Positions 1 to 4,905 of a stretch of 8,296 nucleotides of DNA are shown here, in pieces. The notes under the pieces are model-generated. The model was not told where the DNA came from and did no database searches. It saw only the letters and a program-made list of their open reading frames with translations. Each line of letters opens with the position of its first letter. Positions within the stretch are counted from its first letter, which is position 1. This DNA is from Pseudomonadota bacterium (lineage in GTDB: Bacteria; Desulfobacterota; Syntrophobacteria; Syntrophobacterales; Syntrophobacteraceae). The stretch lies in assembly GCA_023442755.1 (NCBI GenBank), contig JAEZXS010000038.1, forward strand, positions 1 to 8,296, in the 5' to 3' direction. Position numbers and translations under genes: made by a program.

Positions 1-297
1 GATCAGGGCGGAAAAGATGGACCCGAAGCTCCAGACGACCGGGGGATACAAGAGCAGCACCTGGGCCGTGGTGGGCGGATATACCCAGGGTATCGGCCGG
101 AAAATCAGGAACCCGTTCACGATGAAAAGCAAAGCGATTGCCGCGCCCGCAAGGATGACAATTCCGATTTTCAGGCGGCGGGACAGGTGCGACCGCCTGA
201 CGGACTGTCCGATGCGCAGGAGCAGGTAAACCTGGCAAATTATCGCAATCGTGAGAATCACCGTGCGGAACGTGGCAAAATACATACCGAGAATCAC
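1..297 (-). CDS. Multi-pass membrane protein, N-terminal part (possible membrane metallophosphoesterase)
   Basis: Reading leftwards, a continuous frame of 99 codons runs off the window edge. It encodes three hydrophobic stretches: roughly residues 8-28, 44-66 and 76-99. An Arg-rich cytoplasmic-type loop (RRSHLSRRLK) lies between the first two, and a Pro-rich segment (RPIPWVYPP) precedes the third. I chose GTG at 297 because GGAG lies about 10 bases upstream; ATG at 285 is an alternative without a clear ribosome binding site. It begins about 40 bp after the ettA stop with no terminator between, so co-transcription is likely. The arrangement resembles the membrane leader of bacterial metallophosphoesterases (YkuE-like), but the catalytic metal-binding domain would lie outside the window. 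That assignment is therefore a guess from topology and the WSFGSIFSAL segment. The membrane location is well supported; the function is not. Confidence 0.55.
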   Translation of the reverse strand, partial: MILGMYFATFRTVILTIAIICQVYLLLRIGQSVRRSHLSRRLKIGIVILAGAAIALLFIVNGFLIFRPIPWVYPPTTAQVLLLYPPVVWSFGSIFSALI

Positions 298-337
298 GGA
301 ATAAAAACTCCAGCCTGTCCTCTCGTCGTCGTCGGGG

Positions 338-2023
338 TTACGCCCGCGTCAGCTGGCGGTACTTGATCCTGTGCGGCTGTTCGGCCGCCGCACCGAGACG
401 GGCCTTTCTGTCGGCTTCGTACTCGGAATAGTTTCCGTCGAACCACACGACCTCGCTTTCGCCTTCGAATGCAAGAATGTGTGTAACGATCCTGTCGAGA
501 AACCACCTGTCGTGGCTGATCACGACCGCGCAGCCTGCGAAGTTTTCAAGAGCGTCTTCGAGTGCCCGCATGGTGTTCACGTCCAGGTCGTTGGTCGGTT
601 CATCGAGCAGGATGACGTTGGCTCCCGATTTCAGGATCCGTGCCAGATGCACCCTGTTCCGCTCGCCACCTGAGAGCAGGCCGACTTTCTTCTGCTGGTC
701 GGTTCCCGAGAAGTTGAAGCGCGCGACATACGCCCGGGAATTGATCGACCTGGCGCCGAGTTCTATCGTGTCTTTGCCGTCCGAGATGGCCTCCCAGATA
801 TTTTTCTCCGGATCGAGCGTTTCGCGGCTCTGCTCGACATAGGCCATCTTCACGGTTTCCCCCAGCCGTATAGAACCGGAGTCGGGCTGTTCCAGGCCGG
901 CAATCATGCGAAACAGGGTTGTCTTGCCCGCCCCGTTCGGACCGATGACCCCGACGATGCCGCCGGGAGGCAGAGTGAAGGTCACTCCCTCCATCAACAG
1001 CGTGTCCCCGAACGACTTGCTCACATCGCTCGCTTCGATAACCACGTTGCCCAGCCGAGGCCCGGGCGGAATGTATATCTCCAAGTCCCTGGCCTGTGCT
1101 TCGAAATCCTTCCGCAGAAGGGATTCGTAAGCGTTGATTCTCGCCTTGGACTTTGCATGCCGCCCCTTAGGGGACATCCTGATCCATTCGAGTTCGCGCT
1201 CCAGGGTTTTCTGGCGCTCGGTTTCGGCCTTTTCCTCCTGCCTCAGGCGCGTGCTCTTCTGTTCGAGCCAGGACGAGTAATTCCCCTGCCAGGGAATCCC
1301 CTGCCCCCGGTCAAGTTCCAGTATCCAGCCCGCCACGTTGTCCAGAAAATACCGGTCGTGCGTCACGGCGATAACGGTCCCGGCATAGCGCTGCAGGTGG
1401 TGTTCGAGCCAGGAGACCGTTTCCGCATCGAGGTGGTTGGTGGGCTCGTCGAGAAGAAGGATGTCCGGCTCCTGCAGGAGGAGACGGCAAAGCGCAACGC
1501 GGCGCCGCTCGCCGCCGGAAAGTACCTTCACGGGCGTCGCGCCGGGCGGGCACCGGAGGGCATCCATGGCCATCTCCAGTCGCGAGTCCAGGTCCCACGC
1601 GTTCAGCGAGTCGAGCTTTTCCTGCACTTCCCCCTGGCGCTCTATGAGCTTGTCCATCTCGTCGTCCGACATCGGTTCAGCAAACCGCTCGTTGATGCGG
1701 TTGAATTCGTTCAACAGGTCGACGGTTCCCTGGACGCCCTCTTCGACGATTTCCTTCACCGTTTTCGTGTTGTCCAACTGCGGTTCCTGTTCGAGAAACC
1801 CGACGGTATGCCCGGGCGCAATCACCGTCTTGCCGTTGAAGTCCTTGTCCACTCCGGCCAGAATGCGCAGCAGGGAACTTTTGCCGGCCCCGTTCAGGCC
1901 GACAACGCCGATCTTTGCGCCGTAGAAGTAAGACAGGTAAATGTCTTTCAGAATAGGTTTCTTGTTGTAAAACTTGCTGACTCCGATCATGGAGTAGATA
2001 ATCTTGTTCGGTTCGGTGCTCAT
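338..2023 (-). CDS. ettA: Energy-dependent translational throttle protein EttA (ABC-F ATPase)
   Basis: A 561-residue soluble ABC-F protein with two ATPase domains and no membrane segment, near the 555 residues of E. coli EttA. In that family the protein binds the ribosomal E site and couples entry into elongation to the ATP/ADP ratio. Domain 1 has Walker A GLNGAGKS (42-49), signature LSGGE (168-172), Walker B with catalytic E193 (LLLDEPTNHLD) and switch H222. Domain 2 has GPNGAGKT (361-368), signature LSGGE (450-454), LLDEP with E475 and switch H504. The EttA arm lies in roughly residues 90-140, and the charged linker that contacts P-site tRNA in about 243-322, including GIPWQGNYSSWLEQK. The C-terminus RIKYRQL is also EttA-like. 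ATG at 2023 follows GGAG with a 7-base gap. All catalytic residues are present, so it should be active. The protein-level match is strong; other ABC-F paralogues (Uup, YheS) differ in arm and linker. Confidence 0.96.
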   Translation of the reverse strand: MSTEPNKIIYSMIGVSKFYNKKPILKDIYLSYFYGAKIGVVGLNGAGKSSLLRILAGVDKDFNGKTVIAPGHTVGFLEQEPQLDNTKTVKEIVEEGVQGTVDLLNEFNRINERFAEPMSDDEMDKLIERQGEVQEKLDSLNAWDLDSRLEMAMDALRCPPGATPVKVLSGGERRRVALCRLLLQEPDILLLDEPTNHLDAETVSWLEHHLQRYAGTVIAVTHDRYFLDNVAGWILELDRGQGIPWQGNYSSWLEQKSTRLRQEEKAETERQKTLERELEWIRMSPKGRHAKSKARINAYESLLRKDFEAQARDLEIYIPPGPRLGNVVIEASDVSKSFGDTLLMEGVTFTLPPGGIVGVIGPNGAGKTTLFRMIAGLEQPDSGSIRLGETVKMAYVEQSRETLDPEKNIWEAISDGKDTIELGARSINSRAYVARFNFSGTDQQKKVGLLSGGERNRVHLARILKSGANVILLDEPTNDLDVNTMRALEDALENFAGCAVVISHDRWFLDRIVTHILAFEGESEVVWFDGNYSEYEADRKARLGAAAEQPHRIKYRQLTRA

Positions 2024-2030
2024 GTATACG

Positions 2031-2034
2031 CTCC
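2031..2034 (-). promoter_or_regulatory. Ribosome binding site of ettA
   Basis: GGAG on the minus strand ends 7 bases before the ATG at 2023 and supports this start for ettA. Confidence 0.6.
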
Positions 2035-2100
2035 AGGGATGTAGAGAATATCCTGTAGATTCGGCTGCTCCGTGCGCGCCGCAGCTCTTGCGAAAGGTTC

Positions 2101-2113
2101 AGTATAACATGTT
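2101..2113 (-). promoter_or_regulatory. Extended -10 promoter of ettA
   Basis: Read on the minus strand, TGT followed by TATACT forms an extended -10 element (TGnTATAAT type). No good -35 hexamer sits 16-18 bases upstream, which is tolerated by extended -10 promoters. Transcription would start near 2094 and give ettA a leader of about 70 nt. The motif overlaps an 8-bp palindrome AACATGTT (2106-2113). This is a pattern match only. Confidence 0.4.
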
Positions 2114-2168
2114 GTATCGGAAACCGGAATCACAGCCGGTCAGACCGTGCCCCCGCCTCCAATGTTGT

Positions 2169-2201
2169 TGATTTAAGGCTGATTTAAGGCTGATTTAAGG
2201 C
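2169..2201. repeat. Three tandem copies of an 11-bp unit
   Basis: TGATTTAAGGC occurs three times without a mismatch or spacer. The array lies upstream of the presumed ettA promoter, between it and the palindromic element at 2234-2547. The 11-bp period is close to one helical turn, so repeated sites would face the same side of the DNA. No function is assigned; replication slippage is an equally good explanation. Confidence 0.9.
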
Positions 2202-2283
2202 AACCAGGTCAAAGGTCGTCCCCCCCGACGAAGGCCAATCGCCGTCAACTTAGCTGGGGGCCCTCAATTCTTGCCGGAAAACC

Positions 2284-2339
2284 ATCATGTCTATTGTGGG
2301 AGAGGCTTTCAGCCTCGATGTTTTTGCAGGAAACATGAT
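2284..2339 (+). repeat. REP-type palindrome 1, nested in a second inverted repeat
   Basis: GTGGGAG at 2296-2302 leads into a perfect 6-bp stem (GAGGCT, loop TTC, AGCCTC) followed by CGAT (2316-2319). This layout, GTGGGAG, then hairpin, then CGAT, is that of REP elements well known from Pseudomonas and other proteobacteria and mobilised by RAYT (TnpA-REP) transposases. A separate 7-bp inverted repeat, ATCATGT (2284-2290) and ACATGAT (2333-2339), encloses it. Confidence 0.65.
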
Positions 2340-2356
2340 CGGATCGACTAACGCGT

Positions 2357-2369
2357 TTCTTCGCGGCTT
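2357..2369 (+). repeat. Direct repeat TTCTTCGCGGCTT, copy 1
   Basis: An exact 13-bp match to 2504-2516, inside the palindromic element. The surrounding sequence (TTCGCGGCTTCGCGTCTTTTGCG) resembles the family of short intergenic repeats built from GCAAAGACGCAAAG-like units found in many bacterial genomes. This resemblance is from memory. Confidence 0.5.
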
Positions 2370-2431
2370 CGCGTCTTTTGCGAGTGAAGAAAGAAATCCA
2401 TGATCCTGCCTGCATAAATGTGCTCCGACTG

Positions 2432-2466
2432 ATCGCGGTCCCGCCTGGGCGGGACCGCTCCCACAG
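2432..2466 (-). repeat. REP-type palindrome 2, inverted relative to the first
   Basis: On the minus strand GTGGGAG is followed by an 11-bp perfect stem (2435-2445 with 2448-2458, two-base loop) and then CGAT (2432-2435). The layout is as in REP 1 but facing it, so the two GTGGGAG heads point outwards, as in paired REP (BIME-like) arrangements. The stem could stall transcripts from the pseudouridine synthase gene. There is no U-run after it on the minus strand, so it is not a typical intrinsic terminator. Confidence 0.65.
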
Positions 2467-2503
2467 AATACTGGGAACTCCTCTAATTCTTTATAGTTCG
2501 TTC

Positions 2504-2516
2504 TTCTTCGCGGCTT
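2504..2516 (+). repeat. Direct repeat TTCTTCGCGGCTT, copy 2
   Basis: An exact copy of 2357-2369, lying just downstream (in the minus sense) of the pseudouridine synthase stop codon. Confidence 0.5.
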
Positions 2517-2523
2517 ATTGCCC

Positions 2524-3297
2524 TTAATCAAGTTGACGGCCATGGGCGAAGGCCGGGCAGCTTCCTTCCAGCTCGCGCCAGTCCCATGGCACGCAGCCGC
2601 CTGATTCTCTCCCGCCCGGCCACGGCCAACCGCACGGCAGTGGAGATTCGAACCGCATTCGCTCCCCCCGTACGGGATGGGTTATGACAAGCTCCTTCGC
2701 GAAAAGCGCGATCTGTTTTTGAGGAAGCGGCGCCGGAGAACCGTAGCGGAGGTCCCCCACGACGGGATGCCCTGTATGAGCGAATTGGACCCGAATCTGG
2801 TGATGCCTTCCGGTCTCGAGTTTGATGCGGACCAGGCTTCGTCCATTTGCCGTTTCCAGGACCTCGTAAGTGAGGGCCGCCTCACGGCTTCCGGGTGTCT
2901 TTTCCGGTACCACCAGGCTCGAACGGCTGTCCCGTCTTTCCAGGAAATGCACCAGCCGCCCCGATTTCCTCTTCAATTCTCCTTCCAATACCGCTACATA
3001 GTACTTCTCGATGCCGCCGGTTCGAAACTGCTCGCTCATCCTGCCCGCTGCCTTGGACGTACGGCAGAAGAGCACCAGTCCGGCAACCGGCCTGTCGAGC
3101 CTATGCACCATGCCCAGAAATACGCGTCCGGGCTTTTGACAGACTTCCTTGAGCCAGCCCTTGCCGAGTTCGAGCAGGGATATTTCTTCCGTCCGGTCTG
3201 CTTGAACGAGCAGCCCCGCCGGCTTATAAAGAACCAGAAGGTGATTGTCCCGGTAGAAAACCGGCCAGGACGGGTGAAAAAAGTAATCGCCGTTCAT
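2524..3297 (-). CDS. RluA-family RNA pseudouridine synthase
   Basis: A 257-residue protein that would isomerise uridine to pseudouridine in rRNA or tRNA. The motif HRLDRPVAG holds the catalytic aspartate (D68). LETGRHHQIRVQFAHTGHPVVGDLRYG (160-186) is the second conserved region, and YKPAG (24-28) begins the catalytic fold. There is no N-terminal S4 domain, so it is of the short RluA/TruC-like type rather than RluC/RluD; the exact target uridine cannot be told. After about residue 222 the sequence (Trp-, Pro- and Gly-rich, about 35 residues) does not look conserved. The last codons run into the inverted repeat that ends at 2547, so the tail may have been altered by an insertion. ATG at 3297 has no strong Shine-Dalgarno sequence. 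Its 5' end is 38 bp from, and divergent to, the methyltransferase gene. Confidence 0.88.
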   Translation of the reverse strand: MNGDYFFHPSWPVFYRDNHLLVLYKPAGLLVQADRTEEISLLELGKGWLKEVCQKPGRVFLGMVHRLDRPVAGLVLFCRTSKAAGRMSEQFRTGGIEKYYVAVLEGELKRKSGRLVHFLERRDSRSSLVVPEKTPGSREAALTYEVLETANGRSLVRIKLETGRHHQIRVQFAHTGHPVVGDLRYGSPAPLPQKQIALFAKELVITHPVRGERMRFESPLPCGWPWPGGRESGGCVPWDWRELEGSCPAFAHGRQLD

Positions 3298-3323
3298 TTT
3301 TGCCGATAAATCCTGATATACGT

Positions 3324-3328
3324 GAGGA
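3324..3328 (+). promoter_or_regulatory. Ribosome binding site of the rsmG-spoU fusion
   Basis: GAGGA lies 7 bases before ATG 3336 and fixes this start. The 38-bp divergent gap is so short that both promoters must overlap it or extend into the opposite gene. A weak extended -10 (TGATATACG, 3314-3322) is present for the plus direction, but without a convincing -35. Confidence 0.55.
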
Positions 3329-3335
3329 CTGAAAT

Positions 3336-4808
3336 ATGCCCGGAAAGGGCGGACATCCCGTTACACTCCGAAACGAACCCGACTCCGGCGAGCTGAAGCG
3401 TATCCTGCAGTCCGCCGGAATAGCGCTCACCCCGGCCCAGATCGGGCAACTCTGGAAATACCACCAGATGCTGAGGCAGTACAACCAGGATCTGAATCTT
3501 ACCCGGATTCACAATTTCCTGAATATGGTTCAAAAGCTTTATATCGATTCCATTCTTCCCGGGCAAATCATGCAGTTGCCCTCCCCCCTGCTGGACTTGG
3601 GGACGGGAGCCGGGATGCCGGGAATTCCGCTCAAGATAGCATTTCCGGGGTTGAAGATCCTGCTCGCCGAAAGCAGAAAGAACCGGGTCGAATTCCTGGA
3701 AACGGCCCTCCGCGAGTTGGACCTGCCCAATATCGAACTGGTCGGACACGGCATCGGAGCTTCTTCCTCCATACCCGTAAACGGCGTCATCACGCGCGCG
3801 GTGGAAACGATCCCGCAGACACTGGACAGGATCGCCGGCTCGCTTGCCAGGGAGGGCCTGGCGGTTTTCATGAAGGGGCCGCACTGCGACGAGGAAATCG
3901 AGAAGGCGCTCGATCGTTTTACCGGCCGGTACTGCCTGGTGAAGGACCACGCATACCGGATTCCGAACTCGCCCCACGAACGCAGGCTGGTGGTGTTTCA
4001 AAGAATGGATTCGCCCGTTTGGGCGAGAAAAGCCGAACTCATGAAGGAAGACCTCGTGAAGAACATCGAGAGTGAGAGCAATGAGACTTTCAAGAGCCTG
4101 AAAAAACTCCTGACCCCGCGCGGGATCAAAAAACAGCTCCAGGCGCTGGTCTCGGGTCCGAAGCAGATTTCCGAAATCATGGCCGGGCATCCGGAAAAGT
4201 GTATCGCCTGGATCAGCCGCGGAGAGAAGAATCCACCTCCCGAGTCGGCGCCCGTGCGACTGGCATGGTATCAGCTCGCGCCCCCCCTTTTCGAAGAACT
4301 CGACGTTTTCGGCACCGCGTCCCCCCTGCTGCTCGTCCGAATCGAACCCATCCCGAAATGGGAACCATCGGAGGGACTTCCACAGGGATGTACGCTTTTC
4401 GTTCCTTTTCAGGACCCCGAGAATGTAGGAGCGGTAATACGCTCGGCAACGGCCTTCGGAGCAGCTGCCATAATCCTTTTGGCCGAAGCCGCCAACCCCT
4501 ACCATCCAAAATCCATCAGGGCCTCGGGCGGAACGGTCTTCAACGCCAGGTTTATGGAAGGGCCGTCCCTTAGCGCGCTTCCGGCCGATATCCCCCTCGT
4601 GCCGCTGTCGAAAGAGGGCGGAGATATTTCCGAGTTCCGGTTTCCGCAAAGCTTCGGCCTGCTGCCGGGCATCGAAGGGCCGGGACTTCCCGCCCCACTT
4701 CGGGAAAAGGGGATTTCGATTCCGATATCTCCGGCGGTCGAATCCCTCAACGCAGTGGTCGCAACCGCTATAGCTCTCTATGTCTGGTCCGCACGCACCC
4801 GATCCTGA
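3336..4808 (+). CDS. rsmG: RsmG-SpoU fusion: 16S rRNA m7G527 methyltransferase joined to TrmH-type RNA methyltransferase
   Basis: One 490-residue frame carries two different SAM-dependent RNA methyltransferases. Residues about 15-225 are RsmG (GidB), which makes m7G527 in 16S rRNA. They include LNLTRI (53-58), IDSIL (70-74), the SAM-binding loop LLDLGTGAGMPGIPLKI (85-101) and RAVE (154-157). Residues about 245-490 are a complete SpoU/TrmH protein. It has a small substrate-binding domain (about 252-340), motif 1 NVGAVIRSA (363-371), the serine-containing IRASGG stretch (394-399), GIEGPGL (445-451) and motif 3 ESLNAVVATAIAL (469-481), which form the trefoil-knot SAM site. SpoU enzymes usually 2'-O-methylate ribose in tRNA or rRNA; the target here is unknown. 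An in-frame internal ATG at 4041 has no good Shine-Dalgarno sequence, so a single fused protein is likely. RsmG alone is normally about 200-240 residues. The usual His before the DS motif of RsmG appears to be absent. Confidence 0.9.
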   Translation: MPGKGGHPVTLRNEPDSGELKRILQSAGIALTPAQIGQLWKYHQMLRQYNQDLNLTRIHNFLNMVQKLYIDSILPGQIMQLPSPLLDLGTGAGMPGIPLKIAFPGLKILLAESRKNRVEFLETALRELDLPNIELVGHGIGASSSIPVNGVITRAVETIPQTLDRIAGSLAREGLAVFMKGPHCDEEIEKALDRFTGRYCLVKDHAYRIPNSPHERRLVVFQRMDSPVWARKAELMKEDLVKNIESESNETFKSLKKLLTPRGIKKQLQALVSGPKQISEIMAGHPEKCIAWISRGEKNPPPESAPVRLAWYQLAPPLFEELDVFGTASPLLLVRIEPIPKWEPSEGLPQGCTLFVPFQDPENVGAVIRSATAFGAAAIILLAEAANPYHPKSIRASGGTVFNARFMEGPSLSALPADIPLVPLSKEGGDISEFRFPQSFGLLPGIEGPGLPAPLREKGISIPISPAVESLNAVVATAIALYVWSARTRS

Positions 4809-4817
4809 TTTTCGCCC

Positions 4818-4859
4818 CGGTCGCGACCGCTTGAATCCATCGGGGAAGACATGTTATTT
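4818..4859 (+). promoter_or_regulatory. Candidate promoter with adjacent 12-bp palindrome
   Basis: TTGAAT (4831-4836) and TTATTT (4854-4859) are separated by 17 bases and would start transcription about 40 nt before the PEP-synthase-like gene. Immediately upstream lies a perfect palindrome, CGGTCGCGACCG (4818-4829), which could be an operator. It lacks a following T-run, so it is not a terminator for the preceding gene. This is a pattern match only. Confidence 0.35.
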
Positions 4860-4905
4860 TCGAAAGTGCGCATTTCCGTAAATCCAGCCGAGAAAAGGGC
4901 CTGCC

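Larger units (their letters stand above)
2234..2547. mobile_element. Possible MITE-like element with 18-bp inverted ends
   Basis: The segment is bounded by inverted repeats that match at 16 of 18 positions (2234-2251 and 2530-2547), including an uninterrupted 11-bp core GCCGTCAACTT / AAGTTGACGGC. Inside are two REP-type palindromes and other short repeats. I see no credible gene, although a 97-codon minus-strand frame (2250-2543) passes through it. There is no transposase, so any movement would need enzymes supplied from elsewhere. No clear target-site duplication is visible. The right end overlaps the last codons of the pseudouridine synthase gene. The inverted ends are seen directly; calling them the ends of a mobile element is inference. 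Confidence 0.4.

Noticed and set aside
17..229. 70-codon plus-strand open frame at the left edge
   Set aside because: The opposite strand encodes a continuous membrane protein frame with three hydrophobic helices.
1157..2044. 295-codon plus-strand open frame
   Set aside because: It is antisense to ettA, whose motifs are complete; open antisense frames are common in GC-rich genes and the translation shows no domain.
2435..2458. Strong hairpin as an intrinsic terminator for the pseudouridine synthase gene
   Set aside because: There is no T-run follows on the minus strand, and the GTGGGAG/CGAT context fits a REP element better.
2250..2543. 97-codon minus-strand open frame between ettA and the pseudouridine synthase
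   Set aside because: It reads straight through REP palindromes and repeats; codons and composition reflect repeats, not a protein.
2234..2547. CRISPR array
   Set aside because: The repeats are few, palindromic or of unequal spacing, with no regular repeat-spacer pattern.
2677..3309. 210-codon plus-strand open frame
   Set aside because: It is antisense to the pseudouridine synthase, whose catalytic motif is intact.
3294..4649. 451-codon minus-strand open frame
   Set aside because: It lies opposite the clearly coding rsmG-spoU gene and its translation has no recognisable motif.
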